Origin: Martelella sp. NC20 | Lineage (GTDB): Bacteria > Pseudomonadota > Alphaproteobacteria > Rhizobiales > Rhizobiaceae | Direction of reading: 5' to 3' | Length of the DNA stretch: 64,000 nucleotides | NCBI RefSeq assembly: GCF_013459645.1 | Contig: NZ_CP054861.1 | Location: 602,501 to 666,500, forward strand | Part shown: piece after piece, positions 24,852-34,107 of the stretch | Numbering within the stretch: position 1 is the stretch's first letter | Layout: each line of letters begins with the position of its first letter | The notes under the pieces: model-generated | What the model saw: only the letters and a program-made list of their open reading frames with translations | Told to the model about the DNA's origin: nothing | Database searches by the model: none | Program-made: the position numbers and the translations under genes

Positions 24852-26000
24852 GTGGATTGATCGGATCAAAGGAGTCCGTTGGTTGATTCCCAACCGCTTT
24901 GAGATGTGCGAGTCTGCGGCATGCGCAGCAACATTTCCTTTACGGTATCTCCCGACGACCGGCAGCGATTGAGCGCCATCGTCGCGGCCCCGAACAGCCC
25001 ACAGAAGCACGTCTGGCGGGCACGTATCATCCTTCTGAGCGACGATGGTCTGGGCACCTCGGCGATCATGGCCGAGACCGGCAAGTCGAAAACCTGTGTG
25101 TGGCGCTGGCAGGAGCGGTTCATGCATGAGGGCGTCGACGGCCTGCTTCATGACCGGTCCCGGCCACCCGGCAAGGCGCCGGTCCCGCCGGAGCGTGTTG
25201 CCGAGATCGTCCGCTTGACGCAGGAACCGCCGCCGCACGAGGCAACACACTGGACGCTGCGCGCCATGGCCAGGGTCGCCGGCATCGCGGCCTCGACGGT
25301 TCAGGCGATCTGGAAGGCTCACGGTCTCAGCCCGCATCGCTGGAGGCAGTTCAAACTCTCCAACGATCCAGCCTTCGCCGAAAAGCTCACCGACATCGTT
25401 GGTCTTTATGTCGACCCGCCGGCCCATGCCGTGGTGCTGTCGGTTGACGAGAAATCACAGATACAGGCTCTCGACAGAACCCAGCCCGGACTGCCGATGA
25501 AGAAGGGCCGTGCCGGCACCATGACCCACGATTACAAGCGCCACGGCACCACCACTCTGTTTGCCGCGCTCAACGTGCTGGATGGCACGGTCATCGGCCA
25601 GAACATGCAGCGCCACCGCCATCAGGAGTTCATCCGCTTCCTCAACCGCATCGAGCGCGAGGTGCCGCAAGACAAGGCCATCCACGTCATCCTCGACAAT
25701 TACGCCGTACACAAAAAGGACAAGGTCCGCGCCTGGCTCGCCCGCCATCCGCGCTGGACCTTCCACTTCACCCCGACATCCTGCTCCTGGCTCAACGCCG
25801 TCGAGGGCTTCTTCGCCAAACTCACACGGCGAAGGCTCAAATACGGGGTCTTCCATTCCGTCGTCGATCTGCAGGCCGCAATCAACCGTTTCGTGCGCGA
25901 ATACAATGCTGACTGTCCCAAGCCATTTGTCTGGAAAGCCGATCCCGAGGACATCATCACCGCACGAAACCGAGGGTTCCAAACGTTGGAATCAAACCAC
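24852..26000 (+). mobile_element. IS630-family insertion sequence, copy 2
   Basis: Same 1149-bp element as at 3829-4977, same orientation, offset exactly 21023 bases. TA duplications lie at 24850-24851 and 26001-26002; the empty site is again CTAG. It is inserted in the 3' part of an IS5-family transposase gene. With copy 1 it brackets about 20 kb of catabolic genes. Confidence 0.92.
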
Positions 26001-26003
26001 TAG
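24906..26003 (+). CDS. IS630 family transposase (second copy)
   Basis: Identical in translation to the copy at 3883-4980: 365 residues, DDE residues Asp181, Asp264 and Glu300, N-terminal helix-turn-helix. Here too the stop codon is TAG made from the duplicated TA plus a host G. Identity of both copies suggests recent transposition or gene conversion. Expression from its own promoter is not evident. Confidence 0.93.
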   Translation: MRVCGMRSNISFTVSPDDRQRLSAIVAAPNSPQKHVWRARIILLSDDGLGTSAIMAETGKSKTCVWRWQERFMHEGVDGLLHDRSRPPGKAPVPPERVAEIVRLTQEPPPHEATHWTLRAMARVAGIAASTVQAIWKAHGLSPHRWRQFKLSNDPAFAEKLTDIVGLYVDPPAHAVVLSVDEKSQIQALDRTQPGLPMKKGRAGTMTHDYKRHGTTTLFAALNVLDGTVIGQNMQRHRHQEFIRFLNRIEREVPQDKAIHVILDNYAVHKKDKVRAWLARHPRWTFHFTPTSCSWLNAVEGFFAKLTRRRLKYGVFHSVVDLQAAINRFVREYNADCPKPFVWKADPEDIITARNRGFQTLESNH

Positions 26004-26974
26004 CTTGAGAAAGGCGAGCGAATTGCGCGACAGGTTCTCGAAATCCTTGGCCAGCCTGCGGCATCGACCCAGCCATGCGAACGTTCGTTCGACCACCCAG
26101 CGCCTCGGTAGAACCTCAAACCCCTTGGCGGTGTCGGATCGCTTGACGATCGCGACGCCAAGTTCGGGCATGGCTTTCTTCTGCCCTTGGCGAGGACAGG
26201 TTCCTGATAGCCGCCGTCGCGATCCTGGATGTCGGGACCAGCACGTGCAGCAACAACCCTACCGTATCGACGAGGATATGGCGCTTCTTGCCTTTGACCT
26301 TCTTCCCCGCATCATACCCGCATGGGTCGATGCAACGCCCCCTTTTTCCGCGCCTTTGACGCTCTGGCTATCGATGATTGCCGCCGTGGCCTCGCGCGCC
26401 ATCGCCCCACGGCATTTCACGTACAGTTCCCGGTGAATACGGCCCAGCGTGCCATCCCGGTTCCACAGGTCAAAATAGCTGAAAAGCGTGCTTTTCGGCG
26501 GCAGGTCCTTCGGCACGGCTCGCCATCGGCAGCCCGTGCTGAGAACATAAAGCAGGCCGTTGATAACCTCGCGCGCATCGACCTCACGCCTGCGACCGCC
26601 ACGCTTGGCAGGAGGGATCAAAGGCTCGACCAGCGCCCATTCCACATCAGTAATGTCGCTCGAATAGCGCAGACCATCCCGATTGTATTTCCCGCGGTTC
26701 GCCTTCGTCCACATCGCTTCCATGCCCTCATCGAACCACTTCAACTGCATGGAATCACAACTGATTCATATCATTCAACTTCTTTGTGGACCGACACTAA
26801 GATCATAAAGGATGGTCAGGTTCGTCCTCTTTTACTAGATGGCGGCTGAAATCTCGGGCGCGGGCTAAAAACAGTCTTGCCCTCTTCATTATGCTTCGGT
26901 AGCCCTTTGAGGCAAGGGCGCGCGGCGCACCGGTCAACTTCTACCGGCGCGCGCTCTCGAAAAGCGGGGTTTTG

Positions 26975-27952
26975 ATGATCCATCTCTACAAGATCGGAGG
27001 GGCGAAGACGCCGATGTCTTCCACCGGCTCGCCCGAGCCGCTTGATGATGACGTGATCTGGATCGACATGCTCGATCCGACCGAAGACGACATGCGCCAG
27101 ATCGAATCGCGTCTCGGCGTGGTGCTGCCGACCCGCGAAACGCTGAAGGATATCGAGCCGTCGAGCCGCTATTATACCGATGGCGATGCCGTCTACATGA
27201 CCGCCTCGATCGTCATGAATGTGGATTTCGGCCTCGCCCACCTCACCGATATCGGCTTCATCCTCGCCCAGGGCCGGCTGATCACCATCCGCCATGCCGA
27301 ACCGAAACCGTTCTTCCTGTTTGCAGCCGACATGAAGCGGCTCGAGGTCGCCCCCGGACAGGGCGCCAAGGTTCTGGCCTATCTGCTCGACACGATCGTC
27401 GACCGCACGGCCGAAATCCTGGAACTGGCGGTCGCCAAGGTCGACAATATCTCGATCGCCGTCTTCGGCGAGGGCGCGCGCGGACGCAGACGCCCGCCGG
27501 CGGAACTGGAGGAGCGCCTGATCGAGATTTCAACCTATCACCGCCTCGTCAGCAAGACCCGCGACAGCCTGACCACGCTGTCGCGCCTTGCGACCTACGT
27601 GCAGACCCTGCGCCGGGTCCGCGACGACAAGGCGACCAAGGATCTCTGCCGGATCGTTTCCCACGACATCCAGTCCCTGTCCGAGCATGCGGGTTTCGTC
27701 GCTTCCAATATCTCTTTCCTGCTCGACTCCTCGCTCGGCTTGATCAACCTCGAACAGAACAACATCATGAAGCTGTTTTCGGTGGTCTCGGTCGTATTCG
27801 CGCCGCCGATGCTGATTGCCGGCATCTACGGCATGAATTTCGACCGCATGCCGGAACTGCACTGGTCCTGGGGCTATCCGGCAGCCCTCGGCTTCATGTT
27901 TCTGACCGGGGCCCTGGCGGTCTACTGGCTGCGCAGGCGCGGCTGGCTTTGA
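26975..27952 (+). CDS. corA: CorA family magnesium/divalent cation transporter
   Basis: Inner-membrane Mg2+ (or Co2+/Ni2+) channel, 325 residues. Long N-terminal cytoplasmic domain with heptad-rich helices (about 130-260), then the first pore helix, the family signature YGMNFDRMPEL near residue 285 and a second span near 300-318 ending in a basic C-terminus (RRRGWL). I use the ATG at 26975; a TTG just before it is less likely. First core gene to the right of the IS cluster, followed by the F0 operon. The relation to cobalt use in the nitrile hydratase island is probably accidental. Confidence 0.92.
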   Translation: MIHLYKIGGAKTPMSSTGSPEPLDDDVIWIDMLDPTEDDMRQIESRLGVVLPTRETLKDIEPSSRYYTDGDAVYMTASIVMNVDFGLAHLTDIGFILAQGRLITIRHAEPKPFFLFAADMKRLEVAPGQGAKVLAYLLDTIVDRTAEILELAVAKVDNISIAVFGEGARGRRRPPAELEERLIEISTYHRLVSKTRDSLTTLSRLATYVQTLRRVRDDKATKDLCRIVSHDIQSLSEHAGFVASNISFLLDSSLGLINLEQNNIMKLFSVVSVVFAPPMLIAGIYGMNFDRMPELHWSWGYPAALGFMFLTGALAVYWLRRRGWL

Positions 27953-28137
27953 GTGTGAAAATCCGGCATTTCTGATAGCGAAATCAGCTATTTGCGTGCC
28001 GCTGCATTGCAGGCACACCTCGGCTTGACTAGCATTGGCGGGAAAACTATGGTGCGCATCACTTGACCGGGCCTTTCTGCCGCTTTAGCGCGTGGCCGGA
28101 GCCTTCCTGACGGGAGCGCGCCCAAGGAGGGGATGTC

Positions 28138-28479
28138 ATGGCAGAGGACGGACGGGAAGACCTGGAAGCCCGCCGCAAGCGGCTGGAAACAGAGCTCGGT
28201 TCGCGGCGCAAGGACGAGGTCTCCGAACAGGCAAAGACAGCGGCCTCCGCCAAGGACCGCAAGGAAATGTCGAAGGGGCTGAAGCTTTCAAGCGAATTCA
28301 TGGCGGCAATTTTCGTCGGATTCATGATCGGCTATCTGCTTGATCGCTTCGCCGGGACAGGTCCTTGGGGATTGATTGCATTTATTCTCCTCGGATTTGG
28401 CGCCGGGGTATTGAATGTACTGCGCTCCGTGGGTTATGTGGCGGAGCCGGAAGACCGTCTGAAGAAAGACGGCGAGTAA
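28138..28479 (+). CDS. atpI: ATP synthase protein I
   Basis: Small membrane protein (113 residues) with a charged N-terminal half and two hydrophobic spans (FMAAIFVGFMIGYLLDRF and LIAFILLGFGAGVLNVL). AtpI helps c-ring assembly or Mg2+ supply. The ATG has AAGGAGGGG upstream. First gene of atpI-B-E-F'-F, the F0 half that in alphaproteobacteria is separated from the F1 operon. Confidence 0.9.
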   Translation: MAEDGREDLEARRKRLETELGSRRKDEVSEQAKTAASAKDRKEMSKGLKLSSEFMAAIFVGFMIGYLLDRFAGTGPWGLIAFILLGFGAGVLNVLRSVGYVAEPEDRLKKDGE

Positions 28480-28537
28480 AGTTTTGGTTGCCGGGCGCTG
28501 AACGGGGCTGCAGGCAGGGCGAGAAGAGAGAGACCAG

Positions 28538-29290
28538 GTGGCAAACGATCCGACCCATCAATTTCAGATTAGCAGCATTGTGCCGATCAATGTCGGCGGG
28601 CTGGACCTGTCCTTCACCAATGCTTCGCTGTTCATGGTGATTTCCGCTGGCGCCGCTGGGGGCTTCCTTTATCTGGCCACCGCCAAGCGCGGCCTCATTC
28701 CCTCGCGCACCCAGTCGATTGCCGAGCTTCTCTATGAATTCGTGGCCTCGATGCTCCGGGAGGGCGCGGGAACCAAGGGCATGGTGTTCTTCCCGTTCGT
28801 GCTGACGCTGTTCATGTTCCTGCTGACGGCGAACCTGATCGGCATGTTCCCCTATTTCTTCTCCGTCACCAGCCAGATTGTCGTGACGTTCTCGCTGGCG
28901 CTGATGGTGATGGGCGTTGTCGTCGGCTACGGGCTCTACAAGCACGGCATCCATTTCTTCAAGATATTCGTGCCCTCCGGGGTGCCGGCGGCGCTGCTGC
29001 CGCTGGTGACGCTGATCGAGATCGTTTCGTTTCTCTCGCGTCCCGTCAGCCTTTCCGTCCGTCTTTTCGCCAATATGCTGGCCGGCCACATCACGCTCAA
29101 AGTTTTCGCCGGCTTCGTGGTCTCGCTGAGCGCGATCGGCACGATCGGCACCGGCGGCGCAATCCTGCCGCTCGCCATGACCGTGGCGCTGACGGCGCTG
29201 GAATTCCTGGTGGCCTTCCTGCAGGCCTATGTGTTTGCAGTCTTGACCTGCATGTATCTCAACGACGCCGTCAACGCGGGCGATCACTAG
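28538..29290 (+). CDS. atpB: F0F1 ATP synthase subunit a
   Basis: Proton-channel subunit, 250 residues, about five to six membrane spans. The fourth-helix region [19 protein letters not shown] contains the essential arginine (SVRLFAN), and the last helix reads [22 protein letters not shown] with the conserved Gln. Starts with GTG at 28538, after a purine-rich GAGAGAGA. Belongs to the housekeeping H+ ATP synthase; compare the second a subunit at 55737-56432. Confidence 0.94.
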   Translation: MANDPTHQFQISSIVPINVGGLDLSFTNASLFMVISAGAAGGFLYLATAKRGLIPSRTQSIAELLYEFVASMLREGAGTKGMVFFPFVLTLFMFLLTANLIGMFPYFFSVTSQIVVTFSLALMVMGVVVGYGLYKHGIHFFKIFVPSGVPAALLPLVTLIEIVSFLSRPVSLSVRLFANMLAGHITLKVFAGFVVSLSAIGTIGTGGAILPLAMTVALTALEFLVAFLQAYVFAVLTCMYLNDAVNAGDH

Positions 29291-29378
29291 GATAGAAAAG
29301 TCGCCGGCTTCGTCTGGACAGGCGGAACCGGCATCGCTATTAAGCCGCAACAACCCAATTCTTCTAAGGAGTTCTCAT

Positions 29379-29606
29379 ATGGAAGCGGAAGCAGCAAAGT
29401 TCATCGGCGCCGGTATTGCCTGCCTTGGCATGGGTGCAACCTCCATGGGCCTCGGCCGCATCTTCGGTGATTACCTCACCGGCGCGCTGCGCAACCCGTC
29501 CGCCGCCGACAGCCAGTTCGGCCGTCTGGTTTTCGGCTTCGCCGTTACCGAAGCGCTCGGCATCTTCTCGCTGCTCGTTGCCCTGCTCCTGCTCTTCGCC
29601 GTTTGA
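29379..29606 (+). CDS. atpE: F0F1 ATP synthase subunit c
   Basis: Proteolipid of the rotor ring, 75 residues, two helices joined by the polar loop GALRNPSAADSQ. The ion-carrying carboxylate is Glu58 in VTEALGIF; the Ser/Thr that would follow Glu in Na+-binding c subunits is absent, consistent with H+ specificity. ATG is preceded by AAGGAG. Sits between atpB and the two b-type subunits. Confidence 0.95.
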   Translation: MEAEAAKFIGAGIACLGMGATSMGLGRIFGDYLTGALRNPSAADSQFGRLVFGFAVTEALGIFSLLVALLLLFAV

Positions 29607-29693
29607 TTGATTGAACGGTCCGACTTTCGGTTGCGGCGTCTGGCCTGAGGCCGGCGCCGCGCCTCTTGTTGTCGAAGACCCTTGGAGGTGAGC

Positions 29694-30278
29694 ATGTTTG
29701 TGACCCCGGCTCTGGCCCAGACGTCGCATGGTGCAGAAGAACAGCACACGGAAACCACGCTGGCCCAAGCGGAGCAGCACGAACAGCAGGTGTTCCCGCC
29801 CTTCGATTTTGCGACCTTCCCGTCGCAGATCCTGTGGCTGGCCATCACGTTCGGTCTCTTCTATCTGGTGATGAAGAAGGTGATCGTTCCCCGCGTCGGC
29901 TCCATTCTGGAAGACCGTCACGACCGGATCGCCCAGGACCTCGACGAGGCGGAGCGCCTGCGCGGCGAGGCCGATGCCGCGATCAGGGCCTATGAAAAGG
30001 AACTCGCCGAAGCCCGCAACGAGGCCCGCAGCATTTCCGCCGCCGCCGCCGACAAGGCGCGCGCCGAAGCAGAAGCCGAACGCGAGCAGCTCGAGGCCGA
30101 GCTTGGCAAGAAGCTTGCGACCGCCAATGAGCGCATCGCCGCGGTTCGTAATGAAGCGCTTCAGGAAGTCGGCGGCATCGCCGAGGAAACAGCCGCTTTG
30201 ATCGTTACCCACCTGATTGGCGGCCGTGTCGCCAAGGGCGATGTCGAAAGCGCGGTTTCAACCGTCAGGGAAGGCTGA
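29694..30278 (+). CDS. F0F1 ATP synthase subunit b'
   Basis: Peripheral stalk subunit b' found in alphaproteobacteria and phototrophs, 194 residues. One N-terminal span ([20 protein letters not shown]) follows a Gln/Glu-rich leader, and residues 75-165 are a long Glu/Ala/Arg coiled coil. I use the ATG after GGAGGTGAG; a TTG four codons earlier is in frame. Paired with atpF four bases downstream. Confidence 0.92.
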   Translation: MFVTPALAQTSHGAEEQHTETTLAQAEQHEQQVFPPFDFATFPSQILWLAITFGLFYLVMKKVIVPRVGSILEDRHDRIAQDLDEAERLRGEADAAIRAYEKELAEARNEARSISAAAADKARAEAEAEREQLEAELGKKLATANERIAAVRNEALQEVGGIAEETAALIVTHLIGGRVAKGDVESAVSTVREG

Positions 30279-30282
30279 ACCC

Positions 30283-30768
30283 ATGTCTCTTGATGCAACA
30301 TTTTACGCGTTTGTCGGTCTGATCCTGTTCTTCATCGTCGTGGCCTATTTCAAGGTGCCCGGCATTCTGCTGCGCTCGCTTGATTCGCGCGCCGACGAAA
30401 TTCGCGGAGAGCTGGCGGAAGCCAAGCGTCTGCGCGAGGAAGCCCAGCACGTGCTTGCCGATTATCAGCGCAAGCGCCGCGAGGCCGAGGAAGAGGCCAA
30501 GGATATCGTGGCCGCCGCCGAGCGCGAGGCAAAGGCGATCAAGGAAGAAGCCCGCCGCAAGACGGAAGAATATGTCGAGCGCCGGACCGCCTTCTCCGAA
30601 CAGAAGATCCGCCAGGCCGAGCAGGAGGCCGTCGCCGCCGTGCGCGGTGCGGCCGTCGACGTCGCCATCGATGCGGCGCGTATCGTTCTGGAAAAGAAGG
30701 CGACGCCCGCCGTTCGCTCCAAGCTGTTCTCGCAGTCGGTCGACGCGGTCAAATCCCGCCTCAACTGA
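30283..30768 (+). CDS. atpF: F0F1 ATP synthase subunit b
   Basis: Stator subunit, 161 residues: one span at residues 5-24 (FYAFVGLILFFIVVAYFKV) and a coiled coil of Glu, Arg, Lys and Ala to the end. The ATG lies four bases after the b' stop. Last gene of the F0 operon; a clear intrinsic terminator follows 29 bases later. Confidence 0.93.
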   Translation: MSLDATFYAFVGLILFFIVVAYFKVPGILLRSLDSRADEIRGELAEAKRLREEAQHVLADYQRKRREAEEEAKDIVAAAEREAKAIKEEARRKTEEYVERRTAFSEQKIRQAEQEAVAAVRGAAVDVAIDAARIVLEKKATPAVRSKLFSQSVDAVKSRLN

Positions 30769-30796
30769 TCCGGCCGGTTTCGAAGTGAAAGTCATT

Positions 30797-30827
30797 GGCA
30801 AGCGTTCCGGCGCTTGCCGTTTTTGTT
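30797..30827 (+). terminator. Intrinsic terminator after the F0 operon
   Basis: GGCAAGCG pairs perfectly with CGCTTGCC around TTCCGG, followed by GTTTTTGTTT. It closes the atpI-B-E-F'-F transcript before folD. Confidence 0.88.
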
Positions 30828-30877
30828 TCTGGCGTCCGGTTGGATGACCTGACGCGCCGCAGAAGGTGGTTTCAGAC

Positions 30878-31777
30878 ATGGCAAAGCGGATAGACGGCAA
30901 GGCGATCGCCGCCGAGGTGATCGCAAAGGTCACGGCGGCGAGTTCAGCGCTCAAGGCGGAAAAGGGCGTCGTGCCGGGACTGGCGGTCGTCATCGTCGGC
31001 GATGATCCCGCAAGCCACACCTATGTCGCCGCCAAGGGCAGACGCGCGAAGGAATGCGGTTTTCACTCCGTCCAGATCACCCTGCCCGCGGAAACCGGCC
31101 AGGAGGAACTGGAACAGGTGGTCCGCGAGCTCAACGACGATCCGACGATCCATGGCATTCTGGTGCAGTTGCCCCTGCCCGCGCACCTCGATGAGTTCCC
31201 CGTCATCCAGCTCATCCGTCCCGAAAAGGACGTCGACGGACTGTCGATCGTCAATGCCGGAAAACTCGCGCTCGGCGATACCAGGACGGGACTGATTTCC
31301 TGCACGCCGGCGGGCGCGATGGTGCTGATCCGCTCGATCCACGGAAGCGATCTCTCCGGCCTCAACGCCGTCGTGATCGGCCGCTCGAACCTGTTCGGCA
31401 AGCCGATGGGACAATTGCTGCTTCAGGCCAATGCGACGGTGACCATGGCCCATTCGCGCACCGCGAACCTTGCCGATATCTGCAGCCGCGCCGACATCCT
31501 GATCGCCGCCACCGGCCGGGCCGAAATGGTGAAGGCCGATTGGGTGAAGCCGGGCGCAACCGTGATCGACGTCGGCATAACCCGGATACCGGCGCCGGAA
31601 CGCGGCGAGGGCAAAACCCGTCTGATCGGCGATGTCGATTATGCCGCTGTCGAAAAGATCGCCGGCGCCATCACGCCCGTGCCTGGCGGCGTGGGCCCGA
31701 TGACGATCACCATGCTGATGGCCAACACCGTGACCGCCGCCTGCCGCGACAGCGGCATGACCGTACCGGATTTCTGA
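30878..31777 (+). CDS. folD: Bifunctional methylenetetrahydrofolate dehydrogenase/cyclohydrolase
   Basis: Cytoplasmic one-carbon enzyme, 299 residues, interconverting methylene-, methenyl- and formyl-tetrahydrofolate with NADP. Motifs: [11 protein letters not shown] with the catalytic lysine, GILVQLPLP, the cofactor loop [14 protein letters not shown], and the C-terminal [15 protein letters not shown] start it at MAKRIDG, with AAGGTGG upstream; an in-frame start four codons earlier is less likely. Stands alone between the F0 terminator and a convergent small gene. Confidence 0.94.
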   Translation: MAKRIDGKAIAAEVIAKVTAASSALKAEKGVVPGLAVVIVGDDPASHTYVAAKGRRAKECGFHSVQITLPAETGQEELEQVVRELNDDPTIHGILVQLPLPAHLDEFPVIQLIRPEKDVDGLSIVNAGKLALGDTRTGLISCTPAGAMVLIRSIHGSDLSGLNAVVIGRSNLFGKPMGQLLLQANATVTMAHSRTANLADICSRADILIAATGRAEMVKADWVKPGATVIDVGITRIPAPERGEGKTRLIGDVDYAAVEKIAGAITPVPGGVGPMTITMLMANTVTAACRDSGMTVPDF

Positions 31778-31828
31778 GGCGACGGCCGCGCCCTGCGCGT
31801 TGCAAGCGCCGGCCTTACCGAAAGGGTT

Positions 31829-32071
31829 TTAGCTGAAAGCCTTGAACGTCACCAGGGTGAACGTGTCCTTCACGCCTTCGATCGTTTGCAGACTGCTGGT
31901 AACGAAATGACCGATATCGGCGTCCTTGGCGAGATAGAACTTCGCGAGCAGATCGTAATCGCCGGAAGTCGAATAGATTTCCGAGGTTTCCTCAAGCGTG
32001 CGCACCACCAGATCCGCGACATCATAGGCCTGTCCGGGATGGCATTTGAACTGAACGAATATCGTCTGCAT
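31829..32071 (-). CDS. Stand-alone Lrp/AsnC ligand-binding (RAM) domain protein
   Basis: An 80-residue protein equal to the effector domain of Lrp/AsnC regulators without their HTH: MQTIFVQFKCHPGQAYDVAD, the central TSGDYDLLAKFYL and C-terminal VKDTFTLVTFKAF. Such single-domain proteins occur widely in alphaproteobacteria and may modulate full-length Lrp proteins or bind amino acids. Convergent with folD. The role is unknown. Confidence 0.85.
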   Translation of the reverse strand: MQTIFVQFKCHPGQAYDVADLVVRTLEETSEIYSTSGDYDLLAKFYLAKDADIGHFVTSSLQTIEGVKDTFTLVTFKAFS

Positions 32072-32235
32072 CGGCTGTATCGATCCTCTTTACGCGTCAT
32101 CGTCGCATCGCAGCTTCGTGTATAACATCAGCCGGCGGACGGAAGCCAGATACTTCAATGAGAGTCATTGACTACCACAAAAATAAAACTTAATTCCGTT
32201 ATGTGTTATTTCTGCTCTCGGGAGCTCCGAAACCT

Positions 32236-32264
32236 TTCCGGGAAAAGTGGATACCGGTTTTCGG
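32236..32264. repeat. Dispersed AAAACCGG-type intergenic repeat, copy A
   Basis: TTCCGGGAAAAGTGG then ATACCGGTTTTCGG. Inverse-oriented relatives occur at 40992-41023 and 52241-52270 (GAAAAACCGGATTCCACTT). It lies in the 361-base gap 32072-32432, where I see no gene; the gabD promoter must be in its right part. Confidence 0.65.
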
Positions 32265-32432
32265 TCCGGAGGCACGAGAGAGCATCGAAGACAGGGCATT
32301 AGATGCTCTTCAAACTGGCGTGACCAGAATTTTAGTTTGGCGAATGAAACAGCCGGTCTATATGCATTGTGAGCGTCGCCCGCGGCATTGCAACGACGGA
32401 ACGGCATGTGAAGGAAACAGGGAGTTAGCATC

Positions 32433-33917
32433 ATGGCCATCGCAAAAGCGTTATCGGACAAACTCAAGAAGACGGACCTTGCCGAGACCCGCGCCTATAT
32501 CGCCGGCGAGTGGCGCGACAAGGTCGCAAGCGGCAAGACCTTCGATGTCGTGAACCCGGCGACGGGCGATGTGATCGCCACCCTGCCCGACTGCGGCAAA
32601 GACGAGGTCGAGGAAGCAGTCGCGGCCGCCTACGAGGCGCAGAAGGCCTGGGCGAAGAAAACCGGCAAGGAGCGCGCCGCAATCCTGCGCAAGCTCTACG
32701 ATCTGATGGTCGAAAATGCCGATGATCTGGCGGTCATCCTGACTGCGGAAATGGGCAAGCCGCTTGCCGAGGCGCGCGGGGAAGTCCTCTACGGCGCGGC
32801 CTATATCGAATGGTTCGGTGAAGAGGCCAAGCGCGCCTATGGCGATATCATTCCCGGTCATCAGGCCGACAAGCGGATCATGGTCATCCGCCAGCCGGTC
32901 GGCGTCGTCGGCGCGATCACCCCGTGGAACTTCCCCAATGCGATGCTTGCCCGCAAGATGGCCCCGGCGCTTGCCGCCGGCTGCTCGATCGTGTCCAAGC
33001 CGGCCCAGCAGACGCCGCTTTCGGCGCTCTCCATGGCGCTGCTGGCCGAGCGGGCCGGACTGCCGAAAGGCCTGCTCTCGGTCGTGACCTCCACCAGTTC
33101 GTCCACCGTCGGCAAGGTCTTCAGCGAGGACGATCGGGTCCGCAAGATCACCTTCACCGGCTCCACCGAGGTCGGCCGGATTCTGATGCGCCAGGGCGCC
33201 GACCAGATCAAGAAGATGGGTCTCGAACTCGGCGGCAATGCGCCGTTCATCGTGTTTGACGACGCCGATCTCGATGCCGCCGTCGAAGGCGCGATCGCCT
33301 CCAAATTCCGCAATGCCGGGCAGACCTGCGTTTGCGCCAACCGGCTTTATGTGCAGGCGGGCGTCTATGATGAATTCGCCGAAAAGCTCTCCAGACGCGT
33401 TGCCGGTCTCAAGGTCGGCGGCGGCATGGAAGAAGGCGTCGAGATCGGCCCGATGATCGAAAAGGCGGCTGTCGAGAAGGTCGAGGACCATATCGCCGAC
33501 GCCACCGCCAAGGGCGCGTCGATCAAGCTCGGCGGCAAGCCGCATGAGCGCGGCGGCCTGTTCTTCCAGCCGACGGTTCTGACCGGCGTAACGCCCGACA
33601 TGAAGTGCGCGCGCGAGGAAACCTTCGGTCCGGTGGCCCCGCTGTTCAAGTTCGACAGCGAGGACGAAGTCGTCGCCATGGCCAATGACACCGAGTTCGG
33701 CCTCGCCTCCTATTTCTTCTCGCGCGACGTGGCCAAGATCTTCCGGGTCGCCGAAGCGCTGGAATACGGCATTGTCGGCGTCAATACCGGCCTGGTCTCC
33801 ACCGAGGTCGCCCCCTTTGGCGGCGTCAAGCAGTCCGGTCTCGGCCGCGAGGGCTCCAAATACGGTCTCGATGACTATACCGAACTGAAATACATCTGCC
33901 TCGGCGGCATCGCCTGA
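32433..33917 (+). CDS. gabD: NADP-dependent succinate-semialdehyde dehydrogenase
   Basis: Aldehyde dehydrogenase, 494 residues, oxidising succinate semialdehyde to succinate at the end of the GABA shunt. Conserved features: AITPWNFPNAM, VSKPAQQTPLSAL (NADP-type), FTGSTEVGR, the general base in ELGGNAPFIVF and the nucleophile in NAGQTCVCANR; the C-terminus FGGVKQSGLGREGS is typical of GabD. A second Cys two residues after the nucleophile is usual for this group. Monocistronic as far as visible; an AAGGAAAC lies before the ATG. Confidence 0.92.
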   Translation: MAIAKALSDKLKKTDLAETRAYIAGEWRDKVASGKTFDVVNPATGDVIATLPDCGKDEVEEAVAAAYEAQKAWAKKTGKERAAILRKLYDLMVENADDLAVILTAEMGKPLAEARGEVLYGAAYIEWFGEEAKRAYGDIIPGHQADKRIMVIRQPVGVVGAITPWNFPNAMLARKMAPALAAGCSIVSKPAQQTPLSALSMALLAERAGLPKGLLSVVTSTSSSTVGKVFSEDDRVRKITFTGSTEVGRILMRQGADQIKKMGLELGGNAPFIVFDDADLDAAVEGAIASKFRNAGQTCVCANRLYVQAGVYDEFAEKLSRRVAGLKVGGGMEEGVEIGPMIEKAAVEKVEDHIADATAKGASIKLGGKPHERGGLFFQPTVLTGVTPDMKCAREETFGPVAPLFKFDSEDEVVAMANDTEFGLASYFFSRDVAKIFRVAEALEYGIVGVNTGLVSTEVAPFGGVKQSGLGREGSKYGLDDYTELKYICLGGIA

Positions 33918-33949
33918 AGGCGAGCCACGCTCTCGAGAGGTTGCTGATA

Positions 33950-34045
33950 CTTCTCGGGAGTCATGCTCGTGCTTGACACGAGCATCCAGGCCACGCGGAA
34001 AACGCCGCATGGACCCTCGGGTCAAGCCCGAGGGTGACCCGGTCT
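33950..34045. repeat. Alphaproteobacterial intergenic palindromic repeat
   Basis: Contains CTCGTGCTTGACACGAG (stem CTCGTG/CACGAG) and then CCCTCGGGTCAAGCCCGAGGG (arms CCCTCGGG and CCCGAGGG around a TCAAG loop), a familiar REP-like pair in alphaproteobacterial genomes. Located in the 190-base gap between the convergent gabD and pxpC genes, where it may also help end both transcripts. Confidence 0.7.
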
Positions 34046-34107
34046 GAGGATAGTTCTGGCGACCAGCCAAAGGAGAGCAACACTTCCCTTTCGCTCACCT
34101 GCTGAAC

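Larger units (their letters stand above)
24811..26750 (-). pseudogene. IS5-family transposase, frameshifted and split by IS630
   Basis: From ATG 26750 the minus frame gives a normal N-terminus ([54 protein letters not shown]). It then needs frame changes near 26340 ([20 protein letters not shown]), near 26215 ([15 protein letters not shown]) and near 26180 ([13 protein letters not shown]) to continue through [20 protein letters not shown] to SLAFLK, where IS630 interrupts it. Removing IS630 plus one TA continues the frame as LASIRLMLRRICS and a stop at 24811-24813. So it was already an IS5-type transposase gene when IS630 landed in it; it is inactive now. Confidence 0.8.
24786..26799 (-). mobile_element. 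IS5-family element interrupted by IS630 copy 2
   Basis: Outer inverted repeats share GTCGGTCCA (left about 24790-24798; right, complement, about 26795-26787). Without the inserted IS630 the element is about 860 bases, a usual IS5-group size. Exact ends and duplication could not be fixed because the terminal bases do not match perfectly. Confidence 0.6.

Noticed and set aside
33970..34045. CRISPR-like or tRNA-like structure after gabD
   Set aside because: The inverted repeats are two simple palindromes without spacers or a cloverleaf; they fit the common alphaproteobacterial REP-like repeat.
32451..34070. A 539-codon minus-strand frame opposite gabD
   Set aside because: GabD is unambiguous on the plus strand; the antisense frame shows no family features.
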